Shown: one piece after another, positions 26,896-37,713 of the stretch
Position numbering within the stretch: position 1 is the stretch's first letter
Layout: the number at the start of each line of letters is the position of its first letter
Assembly: GCF_030546745.1 (NCBI RefSeq)
Contig: NZ_JAUOPD010000006.1
Span: forward strand, 124,001-188,000
Direction: 5' to 3'
Source of the DNA: Thalassotalea sp. 1_MG-2023
GTDB taxonomy: Bacteria; Pseudomonadota; Gammaproteobacteria; Enterobacterales; Alteromonadaceae
Length of the DNA stretch: 64,000 nt
The notes under the pieces: model-generated
Seen by the model: the letters and a program-made list of their open reading frames with translations, nothing else
Database searches by the model: none
What the model was told of the DNA's origin: nothing
Program-made: the position numbers and the translations under genes

Positions 26896-28461
26896 ATGAG
26901 CATTGATTTTATTTTACCGGACATCGGAGAAGGTATCGTTGAATGTGAACTGGTTGAGTGGCTAGTAAAAGAAGGCGATCGTATAGAAGAAGATCAGCCG
27001 GTTGCTGACGTAATGACCGACAAAGCGCTTGTTCAAATACCTGCAATGCACTCTGGCATCGTTGATAAGCTTTACTATGCTAAAGGCGAAATTGCTAAGG
27101 TTCACGCACCTTTATTCGCTATGACTCCTGAAGGTGAAGCATCACCACAAGTTGAAGCTGAGCCTACAACTAGTGAAACGAACACGAAACCAGCGAGCAC
27201 TCCCGCTTCTGGCACCATCGTCGAAGACTTTATCTTACCCGATATTGGTGAAGGTATTGTTGAGTGTGAAGTGGTTGAATGGTTAGTTGCTGAAGGCGAC
27301 ACCATTGAAGAAGATCAGCCGGTAGCCGATGTAATGACCGATAAGGCGTTAGTACAGATCCCAGCAATGCATTCTGGTACGGTAGTAAAGCTTTATTACG
27401 GCAAGGGGGAAATTGCAAAAGTTCATGCACCGCTATTTTCACTTGAGCGCGCATTAACTGACTCACAAGACCCGGCTGCTGAAGTATTACCTGAAAATGA
27501 AAAATTGCCGGTACCACCTGCAACAACTTCAACGCCTGCAGAATCAAATACACCTGCTGTAACAACCCCCAAAGTTGTTAATAAAAAAGCGGTTGCAAGC
27601 CCTGCGGTACGCCGTGTTGCTCGTGAATTGGGTGTTAACATTCACGAAATACCTGGCAGTGGCAAAAAAGGCAGAGTTTATAAAGATGATGTGCTTGCGT
27701 TTAATGACGCACCAGCAGCTGAACAACACGATAAACCATCAGCTACAACGGTTGGCGGTACGCGTGTTGAAGCGATCAGAGGCGTAAAAGCAGCAATGGC
27801 AAAAGCGATGGTTGCGTCAGTATCAACTATTCCTCACTTTACTTACTGTGAAGAAATAGACATGACGAACTTGATCAAGCTTCGTAGTGATTTAAAAGAA
27901 GTCTATGCTAAACAAGATATTAAATTAACTATGATGCCATTTTTCATGAAAGCAATGTCGTTAGCATTGAAAGAGTACCCGGTGATAAACTCACAGCCTA
28001 ATGAAGACTGCACAGAGCTTACCTATTTTGATGATCATAATATTGGAATGGCCGTTGATTCTAAAGTTGGTTTGTTAGTACCCAATGTTAAACAGGTGCA
28101 AACAAAATCTATTATTGATTTAGCGAAAGACATTACTCGTTTAACCAATGATGCGCGATCAGGGCGTGTTGCGGCGGCCGATTTGAAAGGGGGCACAATC
28201 TCAATTTCAAATATTGGTGCAATTGGGGGAACTGTCGCCACGCCAATTATTAATAAACCAGAATCAGCAATTGTTGCACTTGGTAAGTTACAAACATTAC
28301 CGCGTTTTAATCAACATGGTGAAGTTGAAGCACGTTCTATCATGCAAGTAAGTTGGTCTGGTGACCATCGTGTGATTGATGGTGGTACAATCGCCCGCTT
28401 TAGTAACTTGTGGAAGTCGTTCTTAGAAGAGCCAAGCAATATGCTTGTTCACATGAGCTAA
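26896..28461 (+). CDS. bkdB: Branched-chain 2-oxoacid dehydrogenase E2 with two lipoyl domains
   Basis: E2 passes the acyl group from E1 to CoA. The 521-residue protein has two lipoyl domains in tandem (about 3-77, lipoyl lysine K43; about 110-184, K150, both in MTDKALVQIPAMHSG), a Pro/Thr/Ala-rich linker, an E1/E3-binding domain (about 230-270, SPAVRRVARELGV... GKKGRVYKDDVLAF) and the acyltransferase core with the catalytic SGDHRVIDGG near the end. The two lipoyl domains are almost identical in protein sequence. No E3 (lpd) gene follows, so the enzyme must use one encoded elsewhere. Confidence 0.93.
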   Translation: MSIDFILPDIGEGIVECELVEWLVKEGDRIEEDQPVADVMTDKALVQIPAMHSGIVDKLYYAKGEIAKVHAPLFAMTPEGEASPQVEAEPTTSETNTKPASTPASGTIVEDFILPDIGEGIVECEVVEWLVAEGDTIEEDQPVADVMTDKALVQIPAMHSGTVVKLYYGKGEIAKVHAPLFSLERALTDSQDPAAEVLPENEKLPVPPATTSTPAESNTPAVTTPKVVNKKAVASPAVRRVARELGVNIHEIPGSGKKGRVYKDDVLAFNDAPAAEQHDKPSATTVGGTRVEAIRGVKAAMAKAMVASVSTIPHFTYCEEIDMTNLIKLRSDLKEVYAKQDIKLTMMPFFMKAMSLALKEYPVINSQPNEDCTELTYFDDHNIGMAVDSKVGLLVPNVKQVQTKSIIDLAKDITRLTNDARSGRVAAADLKGGTISISNIGAIGGTVATPIINKPESAIVALGKLQTLPRFNQHGEVEARSIMQVSWSGDHRVIDGGTIARFSNLWKSFLEEPSNMLVHMS

Positions 28462-28497
28462 TATGGTTATCACTGTTTAGTTTAATAACTGAAATTA

Positions 28498-28529
28498 AAA
28501 AGCGGTCTTTATATAGACCGTTTTTTTTG
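28498..28529 (+). terminator. Terminator after the bkd operon
   Basis: CGGTCT (28503-28508) and AGACCG (28515-28520) with flanking A and T runs and eight T after the stem. Confidence 0.8.
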
Positions 28530-28633
28530 TCGTGAAATTAAGATATATCAGATGGTTGTCATTGTTTACCTTTACTACGTTGAACGATTGAAAACCGTCC
28601 GTTTATTTGCTGATATTAATGGCGAAATACAGT

Positions 28634-28667
28634 TAAAAAAATGGCCCCATTATTATGGAGCCATTTT
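28634..28667 (-). terminator. Terminator after purL
   Basis: Read on the minus strand, AAAATGGCTCCAT and ATGGGGCCATTTT pair (one G-T pair) around AATA, followed by T residues, 46 bases after the purL stop. It lies convergent to the bkd terminator. Confidence 0.8.
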
Positions 28668-28712
28668 CAATGTGCTGTAGCAACCTAGCAAGCTATATTG
28701 CTAAGGCTATAT

Positions 28713-31700
28713 CTAACCGATAAATTGGCGAGCATTGCGGAACATTCTCACCCAAGGTGAATCTTCATGCCACTCATCAGGGTGCCATGAATTGGCAACT
28801 GTACGGAATACCCGCTCAGGATGCGGCATCATAATGGTGACACGGCCATCCGTTGTTGTTAATGCGGTAATGCCGTCTGGTGAACCATTCGGGTTTGCGG
28901 GGTAGGTTTCGGTGATGTCACCATAGTTATTCACGAAACGCATTGCTACTGTGCCTGAATCGTTTGTTGCGCCGATTGCCTCTTCACTGGTAAATTCAGC
29001 GCGGCCTTCACCGTGTGAAACAGCGATTGGCATGCGTGAACCTTCCATCCCTTTGAAGAAAATTGAAGGGCTTTCTTGTATTTCAACTAATGAAAAACGC
29101 GCTTCAAAACGTTCAGATGCATTTTGCACGAAATGTGGCCATGCTTCAGCACCTGGAATAATTTCTTTCAAATTAGATAACATTTGGCAACCGTTACAAA
29201 TACCCAAAGAGAAAGTATCTTCGCGGTGGAAGAAGGTTTTAAACATTTCACGAGCATTCGCATTAAATAAGATAGACTTCGCCCAACCTTCACCAGCGCC
29301 TAGTACGTCACCATATGAGAAGCCACCACAAGCAACAAGGCCTTTAAAATCGGCCAAGTCTACACGACCAGCAAGTACATCTGACATATGTACGTCAATC
29401 GCTTTAAAGCCTGCACGATCAAAAACTGCAGCCATTTCAACGTGTGAGTTAACACCTTGTTCACGTAAAATAGCCACTTTAGGGTTATTACCTGTTTGTG
29501 CGTCTTTCGCAATTAAATCGGCAACGGTATCTTCATTAATATCATAAGATAATGACACGTTTAAACCTGGATCTTCCGTATCAAATTTAACGTCAAATTC
29601 TTCTTGGGCACATTCAGGATTATCACGCATTGCTTGCATTCTAAGTGTTGTTTCTGCCCAAACCGTACGGAAATACGTACGGCTATTTTCTAAGACTGTT
29701 TCACCATTACGGGTAAATCGAATGGTGTCATCATTATTGATACCACCGATATCGGTACACAATGCAGCTATGCCATGTTGTTCAAACACTTGGTTTACAT
29801 CATCAACATCTTGCTCACGAACTTGGATAACGGCGCCTAGCTCTTCGCTAAATAACACACTTAAATCGTCACCTTCAAGTGCGGTTAAATCAATGTCTAC
29901 CCCGGTATGACCAGCGAAGGCCATTTCAACGACAGAAGTAAATAACCCACCATCACTTCTATCATGATAAGCCAGCAGTTTTTCGTCTGCGACAAGCGAT
30001 TGAATGGCATTGAAGAAACCTTTTAATGTTTCTGGACTGTCGACATCGGGTGTTTCAGTACCTAATTGTTTGTAAACTTGTGCTAAACAAGAACCACCTA
30101 AACGGTTTTTCCCGTTGGAAAGGTCAATGGCGATCAAACGGCTTTCGCCTTTATCGATGCGTAATTGAGGGGTGACAGTTTTACGGACATCTTCAACACG
30201 ACCAAATGCAGTGATCACTAACGAAAGCGGAGAGGTGACAGCTTTTTCTTCACCGTTCTCTTGCCATTTAGTTTTCATTGACATGGAGTCTTTACCCACC
30301 GGAATGGTTAATCCGAGTGCTGGACAAAGTTCTTCACCAACGGCTTTAACCGCTTCATATAGACCCGCGTCTTCACCGGGGTGTCCAGCTGCAGCCATCC
30401 AGTTTGCAGAAAGTTTAATACGATTTAAATCGCCAATATCTGCTGAAGCAATATTAGTCAGAGATTCAGCAACAGCTAAGCGTGCAGAAGCACCATAATT
30501 AAGTAAGGCAACCGGTGTACGTTCACCCATTGACATAGCTTCACCGTGATAAGAATCAAGAGCAGCAGTTGTAACGGCACAATCTGCAACCGGAACTTGC
30601 CAAGGACCAACCATTTGATCGCGGGCAACCATACCCGTAACACTACGATCACCAATAGTGATTAAAAAGGTTTTTTCAGCAATAGTCGGTAAACGTAAAA
30701 TGCGATCAGCTGCATCAGCAACAGCTACATTGGTTAAGTTTAATGCCGCGCCTGTTTCGGTTTTACTTTGCACATCGCGGTGCATTTTAGGTGGTTTACC
30801 TAGTAAAAGATCTAATGATAAATCAATCGGTTTGTTTAATTGCTCGTCATTAGCAAAATGTTCATCAGTTAACGTTAAGTGCTCTTCTTCGGTTGCTTTA
30901 CCTACAACGGCAAAAGGTGCTCGTTCACGTTGACAAATGGCTTCAAATTGGGCCAGCTTTTCATCTGAGACGGCTAACACATAACGCTCTTGAGATTCAT
31001 TACACCAGATCTCTAATGGTGACATGCTACGCTCGTCATTAGGTACGTTGCGTAATTCAAAGTTGCCACCGCGTCCACCATCAGCAACAAGCTCTGGGAA
31101 TGCGTTAGATAAACCGCCAGCACCGACATCATGAATAAATAAAATAGGGTTTTCGTCACCTAATTGCCAACAGCGGTCGATCACTTCCTGACAACGGCGT
31201 TCCATCTCTGGGTTTTCACGTTGTACAGAAGCGAAGTCGAGGTTTTCAGCAGACTGACCTGACGCCATAGAAGATGCAGCGCCACCGCCTAAACCAATGT
31301 TCATTGCAGGGCCGCCTAAAGCAATAAGGTTAGCACCAACATTAATTTCACCTTTTTGTACATGCTCATCACGAATGTTTCCTAAACCACCCGCAAGCAT
31401 AATCGGTTTATGGTAACCGCGAACTTCTTTGCCGTTGAATGAGTCTACTTGTTCTTCATAGGTGCGGAAATAACCGAGAATATTAGGACGGCCGAACTCG
31501 TTGTTAAATGCGGCGCCACCTAACGGGCCCTCAACCATAATGTCTAAGGCAGAAACAATACGCTCTGGTTTACCAAAGTCTGTTTCCCAAGGTTGCTCAA
31601 AGTTAGGGATGCGTAGGTTAGAAACAGTAAACCCGACTAAACCTGCTTTAGGCTTAGAGCCAATGCCTGTTGCGCCTTCGTCACGAATTTCACCGCCTGA

Positions 31701-32642
31701 GCCAGTAGCAGCACCTGGGTATGGTGAAATAGCGGTGGGGTGGTTATGGGTTTCAACCTTCATTAATATTTGAATATCTTCGTGGTTGTAGCCGTATTCT
31801 TTTGATTCAGGGTGAGGGAAGAAACGTCCACCTTCGGAGCCAACCATCACTGCAGCGTTATCTTTATATGCGCTTAATACGTAATCAGGATTGGTTTCGT
31901 AGGTGTTCTTAATCATTTTGAACAATGATTTTGGCTGTTCTTGGCCGTCGATTGTCCAGTCAGCATTAAATATTTTATGGCGACAATGTTCTGAGTTTGC
32001 TTGGGCAAACATATAAAGTTCGATGTCGTTAGGGTTACGACCAAGCTTGATGAAATTTTCTACTAAGTAATCAATTTCGTCATCGGCAAGCGCTAAACCT
32101 AATTCGATATTTGCAGTAGCCAGCGCTTCACGACCGCCAGACAATACATCAACTGCGTTTAATTTACCGGGTTCAGCTGTTGCAAAAAGAGTTTGTGCTT
32201 GTTGTGCGTCAGTAAAAATCACTTCCATCATACGGTCATGAATCAAACCGTTTAGTTGTTGCTCTTGTTGTGCGCTTAGCGCTGAACTTTGAATATAGTA
32301 AGCAAGGCCTCTTTCAAGGCGAACGACTTTATCTAACCCGCAATTATGCGCAATATCAGTAGATTTTGATGACCAAGGTGAAATAGTACCAGGGCGAGGG
32401 GTAACCAATAGTAGTTTGCCTACCGGTTCATGTTCTTCAATGCTAGGGCCGTACGTTAGCAGTTTTGCTAATACGTGTGTTTCTTGTTCGTTAAGCTCAG
32501 CAGTTAACTGTGCAAAATGAGTATACTCTGCATAAATATCTGTGACAGGAAGGCTAAGTTCAGCACACTGATCAAGTAATTTCTTGATACGAAAATCAGA
32601 TAAGGCTGGAGCGCCACGAAGGGTTTGAATCAACATCGCCAT
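28713..32642 (-). CDS. purL: Phosphoribosylformylglycinamidine synthase
   Basis: The large single-chain PurL (1309 residues; 1295 in E. coli) makes FGAM in purine synthesis using glutamine and ATP. Domain order is the PurS-like N-terminus, linker, two AIRS-like halves ([39 protein letters not shown]) and a C-terminal glutaminase whose nucleophile is C1149 in GICNGCQM, with the catalytic histidine in MMPHPER. It is transcribed alone from a recognisable promoter, and no PurR box was seen in front. Confidence 0.97.
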   Translation of the reverse strand: MAMLIQTLRGAPALSDFRIKKLLDQCAELSLPVTDIYAEYTHFAQLTAELNEQETHVLAKLLTYGPSIEEHEPVGKLLLVTPRPGTISPWSSKSTDIAHNCGLDKVVRLERGLAYYIQSSALSAQQEQQLNGLIHDRMMEVIFTDAQQAQTLFATAEPGKLNAVDVLSGGREALATANIELGLALADDEIDYLVENFIKLGRNPNDIELYMFAQANSEHCRHKIFNADWTIDGQEQPKSLFKMIKNTYETNPDYVLSAYKDNAAVMVGSEGGRFFPHPESKEYGYNHEDIQILMKVETHNHPTAISPYPGAATGSGGEIRDEGATGIGSKPKAGLVGFTVSNLRIPNFEQPWETDFGKPERIVSALDIMVEGPLGGAAFNNEFGRPNILGYFRTYEEQVDSFNGKEVRGYHKPIMLAGGLGNIRDEHVQKGEINVGANLIALGGPAMNIGLGGGAASSMASGQSAENLDFASVQRENPEMERRCQEVIDRCWQLGDENPILFIHDVGAGGLSNAFPELVADGGRGGNFELRNVPNDERSMSPLEIWCNESQERYVLAVSDEKLAQFEAICQRERAPFAVVGKATEEEHLTLTDEHFANDEQLNKPIDLSLDLLLGKPPKMHRDVQSKTETGAALNLTNVAVADAADRILRLPTIAEKTFLITIGDRSVTGMVARDQMVGPWQVPVADCAVTTAALDSYHGEAMSMGERTPVALLNYGASARLAVAESLTNIASADIGDLNRIKLSANWMAAAGHPGEDAGLYEAVKAVGEELCPALGLTIPVGKDSMSMKTKWQENGEEKAVTSPLSLVITAFGRVEDVRKTVTPQLRIDKGESRLIAIDLSNGKNRLGGSCLAQVYKQLGTETPDVDSPETLKGFFNAIQSLVADEKLLAYHDRSDGGLFTSVVEMAFAGHTGVDIDLTALEGDDLSVLFSEELGAVIQVREQDVDDVNQVFEQHGIAALCTDIGGINNDDTIRFTRNGETVLENSRTYFRTVWAETTLRMQAMRDNPECAQEEFDVKFDTEDPGLNVSLSYDINEDTVADLIAKDAQTGNNPKVAILREQGVNSHVEMAAVFDRAGFKAIDVHMSDVLAGRVDLADFKGLVACGGFSYGDVLGAGEGWAKSILFNANAREMFKTFFHREDTFSLGICNGCQMLSNLKEIIPGAEAWPHFVQNASERFEARFSLVEIQESPSIFFKGMEGSRMPIAVSHGEGRAEFTSEEAIGATNDSGTVAMRFVNNYGDITETYPANPNGSPDGITALTTTDGRVTIMMPHPERVFRTVANSWHPDEWHEDSPWVRMFRNARQFIG

Positions 32643-32689
32643 ATTATGTATTCACCAAGGTTGGATTTATTGGAATAAAAATCGCGCGT

Positions 32690-32719
32690 ATTATAGTGTA
32701 AAAGCAGGGCAATAGTAAA
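32690..32719 (-). promoter_or_regulatory. purL promoter
   Basis: On the minus strand, TTTACT (32719-32714) and a perfect TATAAT (32695-32690) are 18 bases apart. Transcription would start near 32683, giving a leader of about 40 bases. Confidence 0.55.
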
Positions 32720-32791
32720 AAAAATTCCATGGTTGTTTTCCGGAAATGAAAAAAAAGACTTTGATAAACAATAAAAGCACGCCACAATGGA

Positions 32792-34285
32792 ATGATGAAC
32801 GTTGTACACTTTAAATATTTTCGCAATATATTCCTTGTTTGGTTGTTATGTCTACCGTTTATTTTTACGTTGAGCGGTTGTCAAAAAAAGTCTGAACAAT
32901 CAGGGCTTACAAAAGTCGCTAAACAGGGGTATATCACTGTTGGTACCCTTTATGGATTAACGAGTTATTATATCGGCCCAGAAGGTGAAACAGGCTTTGA
33001 GTATGAATTAGCCAAAAAATATGCTGATTATTTAGGTGTTGAATTAAAAATTGTTGCTAGCTATAGCTTGGCAGAGCTTTTTGCTTTGCTTGATAGCGGT
33101 GAAGTTGACTTTTTAGCAGCAGGGTTAACCATTACAGATAAACGGCTACAGCGTTATAATTTTGCGCCTAGCTATAATCAAATCAGTCAAAAACTTGTTT
33201 TTAAACAAGGAAATAAACGCCCCAGAAAATTAGAAGATTTAACCGGTAAATTGATAGTTACCGCTAATTCAAGCCATGTTGAAAACTTACAAAACATTCA
33301 GCAAACCTTTCCCGCACTTACTTGGCAAGAAACCGAAGAACTAGACAGCGAAGAAGTACTGATCCGGATTTTAAATGATGAATATGACTACACCATCATT
33401 GATAGCCACACGCTTGCTGTTAGTCGCCGGTATTACCCTGAAATTAGCATTGGCTTTACCCTTCAGGCATCAGAGTTAATTGCATGGCCGATTCGCAAAG
33501 AAGGTGATGATTCAATATTGGCAAGTATGATTGAGTTTTTTGGCGATATTCATCATAACGGGACTTTATTAGCCCTTGACGATAAATATTTTGGTCATGT
33601 TGAACAATTTAATTATGTAGATACTCGTACCTTTATTAAAGCAGTGGATGCAAAGCTGCCAAAATATCGTCCGCTTTTTGAGAAATATGCGCAAGAGATT
33701 GACTGGCGATTGCTAGCAGCTATTAGCTACCAAGAGTCACATTGGAATCCAAGAGCAAGATCTCATACAGGGGTACGAGGTATGATGATGTTAACGTTAC
33801 CTACTGCCAAGCAAATGGGTATTAAAAGTAGAATTGATGCAGAACAAAGTATTCAGGGTGGAGCTAAATATTTTCAACAAATGTTTGATCGCATGCCTGA
33901 TAGAATTCCACACCCCGACAGATTATGGTTCGCTTTAGCCTCTTATAATGTTGGTCTTGGGCATTTAAATGATGCAAGAGAGATCACCCGCTTACAAGGG
34001 GGGGACCCTGATCGTTGGGTTGATGTTAAACAGCGGTTGCCATTATTAAAACAGAAAAAATATTATAAATTCACTCGCTATGGTTATGCACGCGGTGATG
34101 AACCTGTGAATTACGTTGAAAACATTCGACGTTACTACGACACCCTAACGTGGATGGATGAAAAACAACAAGAGGCTGAACAACAGCTGTTGCTTGAGGC
34201 CTTAGAACAACAAGAGCTCACTAATGCTGCGCCAAACGTATCAGCACTAGAAAAGCATAGCCCCGAACTGCCAAAAGACGAGTAA
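32792..34285 (+). CDS. mltF: Membrane-bound lytic transglycosylase MltF
   Basis: MltF cuts peptidoglycan glycan strands, leaving 1,6-anhydromuramyl ends. The 497-residue protein has a lipoprotein signal with LSGC (C30), so it is probably an outer-membrane lipoprotein; a solute-binding-protein family 3 domain (about 42-270), which in MltF is regulatory; and a C-terminal SLT domain with catalytic glutamate E315 in [10 protein letters not shown] and the GVRGMMMLT motif. The first two codons are both ATG. It is divergent from purL, the same arrangement as in E. coli. Confidence 0.94.
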   Translation: MMNVVHFKYFRNIFLVWLLCLPFIFTLSGCQKKSEQSGLTKVAKQGYITVGTLYGLTSYYIGPEGETGFEYELAKKYADYLGVELKIVASYSLAELFALLDSGEVDFLAAGLTITDKRLQRYNFAPSYNQISQKLVFKQGNKRPRKLEDLTGKLIVTANSSHVENLQNIQQTFPALTWQETEELDSEEVLIRILNDEYDYTIIDSHTLAVSRRYYPEISIGFTLQASELIAWPIRKEGDDSILASMIEFFGDIHHNGTLLALDDKYFGHVEQFNYVDTRTFIKAVDAKLPKYRPLFEKYAQEIDWRLLAAISYQESHWNPRARSHTGVRGMMMLTLPTAKQMGIKSRIDAEQSIQGGAKYFQQMFDRMPDRIPHPDRLWFALASYNVGLGHLNDAREITRLQGGDPDRWVDVKQRLPLLKQKKYYKFTRYGYARGDEPVNYVENIRRYYDTLTWMDEKQQEAEQQLLLEALEQQELTNAAPNVSALEKHSPELPKDE

Positions 34286-34512
34286 CAATATTTAACCTTG
34301 CAGACTTATTTTAACCGCGAATTGCCGCGTTTTGTAATGCAGAGACACTTTCTTACATAATACAGACAGCATTTCATCAAACTGTCATATATTCTCTTGA
34401 TAATAACGCCTGTAGACACCATATTATAGAGTATGTTTGTTGAACGTTTTTACTTTTATTGTGTCTATATTAAGTACCAACAAACATCATCGAATTAATA
34501 GGAGAATATTAT
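34286..34512. other. Intergenic region between mltF and the small basic gene
   Basis: A weak GC-rich hairpin with a TTTTG tail (CGCG 34316-34319 and 34326-34329) may end mltF. Near 34440-34470, TTGAAC with a downstream TCTATA-like box is a possible promoter for the small gene. Nothing else gene-like is seen. The stretch after the small gene (34678-34860) is likewise only a leader for the M16 peptidase gene. Confidence 0.4.
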
Positions 34513-34659
34513 ATGCAAAAAGCACGAAAAGTGTCGCATTCAACGCAACGAAAACGTTTAATGAATCGGCATAAAGTAAAAGTGAATAACCGTCGTTTGA
34601 TGCACTTTATACAAGAGAGCCAAGACGTAAACTGTACCCATAACGGTAGCATGAATTAA
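34513..34659 (+). CDS. Small basic protein, 48 residues
   Basis: A short gene with a strong ribosome-binding site (TAGGAGA, about ten bases before the ATG) encoding a very basic, histidine-, lysine- and arginine-rich peptide (starts MQKARKVSHSTQRKRLMNRH; ends CTHNGSMN). There is no signal peptide or membrane helix. Its last codons form the 5' arm of a terminator, and the stop codon is in the loop. The composition suits an RNA- or ribosome-binding protein. I do not recognise the family. It stands alone between mltF and the M16 peptidase gene. Confidence 0.6.
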   Translation: MQKARKVSHSTQRKRLMNRHKVKVNNRRLMHFIQESQDVNCTHNGSMN

Positions 34660-34677
34660 ACCCTGCTACCGTTTTTT
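34643..34677 (+). terminator. Terminator overlapping the end of the small basic gene
   Basis: ACGGTAGCA (34643-34651) and TGCTACCGT (34664-34672) form a perfect 9-bp stem followed by six T. The 5' arm is coding sequence and the TAA stop (34657-34659) is in the 12-base loop. Confidence 0.85.
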
Positions 34678-34860
34678 ATGCCTTTCATCTATACCGTTAT
34701 TCGATTACCCACCTTTCTATTACTTTTATTATTTTATTTAAAGTGTTGAATAAAATTTACATATTGTTACATTCTACCTTTTGTTATTTTTACTGTTTCT
34801 TTAACAGCTCATTAACAATTTGCTACATTGATTATACTACGATAAAAAAAGGGTATAATA

Positions 34861-37599
34861 ATGTTGAAAAAATGGTGCAAACCATCACAAATAGCAATTG
34901 CTGCTTCTATTTGTATAACCACACTTTCACCGTCGGTTTTTGCCGATAAAATTAAACAAGTTACTTCGGTAGAAGGAATTTCTGAATACCGCCTTGATAA
35001 CGGATTACAAGTTTTACTTTTTCCTGATAATACGAAAGAAACTGTCACTGTTAATGTCACCTATCATGTTGGCTCTAAACATGAAAATTACGGTGAGACA
35101 GGGATGGCTCATTTATTAGAGCACCTCGTGTTTAAAGGTACGCCAAAGCATAAAGATATTCCTGCAGAATTAAGCTCACATGGCGCTAGGCCAAATGGCA
35201 CAACTTGGACAGATCGCACCAACTATTTTGAAACGTTTGCTGCCACAGAAGAAAATATCGACTGGGCTTTAAGCATGGAATCAGACCGTATGGTTAACTC
35301 GTTCATTGCCAAAAAAGATTTGGACAGCGAAATGACCGTGGTACGAAATGAGTTTGAACGTGGCGAAAATAATCCGTTTCGCATTACTTTACAACGCATG
35401 TTAGCAGCAGCTTATGAGTGGCATAATTATGGTAAATCAACTATTGGTGCTCGTGCTGATTTAGAAAATGTACCGATTGACCGCTTACAAGCGTTTTATC
35501 GTAAATATTATCAACCAGATAATGCGACATTAACTGTTGCTGGTAAGTTTGATGTTGATACGATGTTAGAAAAAATAAATGCAACTTTTGGTAAAATTGC
35601 TAAACCTTCACGTGTTATTCAACCGTTATATACACGTGAGCCCGCGCAAGATGGTGAACGTTTTGTAACAGTGCGTCGTGTCGGTGATGCGCAAATGATC
35701 GGTACTGTTTATCATGTCCCTGCTGGCTCGCATCCTGACTTTGCTGCTATCGATGTATTAAATGAAGTACTGTCAGCTCAAGCAACTGGACGGTTACACA
35801 AATCATTGGTTGAGAAAAAATTAGCGAGTAACGCTTTCGGTTTCAATTTTCAATGGGCAGAACCAGGTGTTGCCATTTTTATGGCAGAAGTGGATAAAGC
35901 CAATGATTTAGCGAAAACTGAAACAGCCCTTATTTCTACATTAGAAGGTATTAGCGATAAACCAATTACCTCAGAAGAAGTGGAAAGAGCGAAACGCACC
36001 ATATTAAAAAATACCAAATTAGCGTTTAATTCATCAGAGCGCATTGCCATGGAGTTAAGCGAATGGCTGGGAATGGGCGATTGGCGTTTATTATTTTTAA
36101 ATCGAGATCGTATTGAAAAAGTGACAGCTGAAGATGTTAACCGTGTTGCTGCTAGCTATATTACGCGTAACAACAGAACATTAGGTAAGTTTATTCCTGC
36201 TGAAAACCCTGAGCGTGTTGACATTCCACATGTTGAAAGTGTTTCTGCGATGGTTAAAGACTATAAAGGCCGTGAAGCTGTAGCGCAAGGCGAAGCGTTT
36301 AATCCATCACATGATAATATCGATGCACGAACTGAAACGAGCAAACTTGATACAGGTGTAAAAATTGCCTTACTTCCTAAGAAAACGCGAGGCGAGTCAG
36401 TCGTTGTTAGAGTTAATATGCAAATGGGAGACTTACTCTCGTTGCAGGGCTTGAATGCTGTTGGTGATGCAGCGGGCGCAATGTTAATGCGAGGTACTGA
36501 AAATTATTCCCGTGAGCAATTAAAAGAAGCATTTGATAAGCTGGAAGCGCAAGTTAATATTGGTGGTGGAAATACTTACGCCTACGTTACGGTGAACACT
36601 ACACGCAAAAATTTAAATGAAACCTTAAAGTTAGTAGGTGAAGTATTACAAAAACCTGCGTTCAGCCAAAAGGAATTTGATTTATACAAAAGTGAAACTA
36701 AGGTTGCCATAGAGCAGCAACTACAAGATCCGCAACGCATTGCGTTTAAAGCTTACTCACGCCACCAAAATCCATACCCTAAAGGGCATCCTAACTATGT
36801 GGCGACGTTTGAGGAAATGCTAACAGAATTGGCTGCAGTTTCTTTAGCAGATGTTCAGCAATTTCATAAAGATTTCTATGGAACGTCAAGTATGCAAATT
36901 ACCGTTGTAGGTGATTTCGATGAAGCAGAGACAACAAAAGTACTTGATGAGATGACGGCAAATTGGCAAAGTGAAACAGGATATTCACGTATCGATAGCC
37001 CGTATAAAAAGCTGTCAAATGAAGCGATGATCTTTGATACGCCAGACAAAGAAAATGCGACTTTTGTTGCATCAATAAGCATTCCAGTGGGACAAAACCA
37101 TCCTGATGCTCCAGCGTTAACTATGGGCAATTACATGTTAGGTGGTGGATTCTTAAACAGTCGCTTAGCAACTCGCTTAAGACAAAAAGATGGTTTAAGT
37201 TATGGTGCAGGCTCATTTATTAATATCAGTGATTTTGATCAGCGAGCGTCTCTTGGGGCATATGCTATTTGTGCGCCGCAAAACTTAGCGAAAGTTGAAG
37301 TAGGCTTTAAAGAAGAAGTTGCGCGTATGCTTAAAGATGGTTTTACTGATGAAGAAGTCGCTGCGGCAAAATCTGGCATGTTGCAAGGACGTAAAGTAAG
37401 TCGTTCTCAAGATCGTGAACTTGCTGGCAAGCTAAACACAAATATCCGTTTAGATCGCACAATGCAATTCAGTAAAAAATATGAAGCGCAAATTGCGAAG
37501 TTAACGGCAGAAGACATTAATAACGTGATGCGTAAATACTTATCAGTAGAAGCATTTGCGATTATTAAAGCAGGCGATATGTCTAAAGTTGAAAAATAG
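34861..37599 (+). CDS. M16 family zinc metallopeptidase (periplasmic)
   Basis: A 912-residue pitrilysin-type peptidase with a signal peptide (cleavage likely after A28, SVFA-DK). The inverted zinc motif HLLEH (H84, E87, H88) lies in the first M16 domain, with the distal glutamate expected in the SEMTVVRNEFERGEN segment. A second, inactive M16 pair follows (about 480-900; TRLRQKDGLSYGAGS is the typical substrate-holding motif). Substrates are probably peptides in the periplasm. It has its own leader and terminator and so is monocistronic. Confidence 0.9.
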   Translation: MLKKWCKPSQIAIAASICITTLSPSVFADKIKQVTSVEGISEYRLDNGLQVLLFPDNTKETVTVNVTYHVGSKHENYGETGMAHLLEHLVFKGTPKHKDIPAELSSHGARPNGTTWTDRTNYFETFAATEENIDWALSMESDRMVNSFIAKKDLDSEMTVVRNEFERGENNPFRITLQRMLAAAYEWHNYGKSTIGARADLENVPIDRLQAFYRKYYQPDNATLTVAGKFDVDTMLEKINATFGKIAKPSRVIQPLYTREPAQDGERFVTVRRVGDAQMIGTVYHVPAGSHPDFAAIDVLNEVLSAQATGRLHKSLVEKKLASNAFGFNFQWAEPGVAIFMAEVDKANDLAKTETALISTLEGISDKPITSEEVERAKRTILKNTKLAFNSSERIAMELSEWLGMGDWRLLFLNRDRIEKVTAEDVNRVAASYITRNNRTLGKFIPAENPERVDIPHVESVSAMVKDYKGREAVAQGEAFNPSHDNIDARTETSKLDTGVKIALLPKKTRGESVVVRVNMQMGDLLSLQGLNAVGDAAGAMLMRGTENYSREQLKEAFDKLEAQVNIGGGNTYAYVTVNTTRKNLNETLKLVGEVLQKPAFSQKEFDLYKSETKVAIEQQLQDPQRIAFKAYSRHQNPYPKGHPNYVATFEEMLTELAAVSLADVQQFHKDFYGTSSMQITVVGDFDEAETTKVLDEMTANWQSETGYSRIDSPYKKLSNEAMIFDTPDKENATFVASISIPVGQNHPDAPALTMGNYMLGGGFLNSRLATRLRQKDGLSYGAGSFINISDFDQRASLGAYAICAPQNLAKVEVGFKEEVARMLKDGFTDEEVAAAKSGMLQGRKVSRSQDRELAGKLNTNIRLDRTMQFSKKYEAQIAKLTAEDINNVMRKYLSVEAFAIIKAGDMSKVEK

Positions 37600-37617
37600 A
37601 TAACTATTAAGCCCAAT

Positions 37618-37647
37618 AAAAAGGAAGCCTTGCGCTTCCTTTTTTTA
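37618..37647 (+). terminator. Terminator after the M16 peptidase
   Basis: AAGGAAGC (37621-37628) and GCTTCCTT (37634-37641) with a 5-base loop and a long T run. Confidence 0.85.
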
Positions 37648-37713
37648 TGTTAACTCAAAACACCTCCAAAGAAGGTGGTTATTTTTGAAAACGTTTAGAT
37701 AACTTAATCGTGG

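Noticed and set aside
28951-29547. 198-codon plus-strand frame opposite purL
   Set aside because: It lies wholly inside the purL gene on the other strand; the product is low-complexity Ser/Pro-rich with no motif and no ribosome-binding site, typical of a codon shadow.
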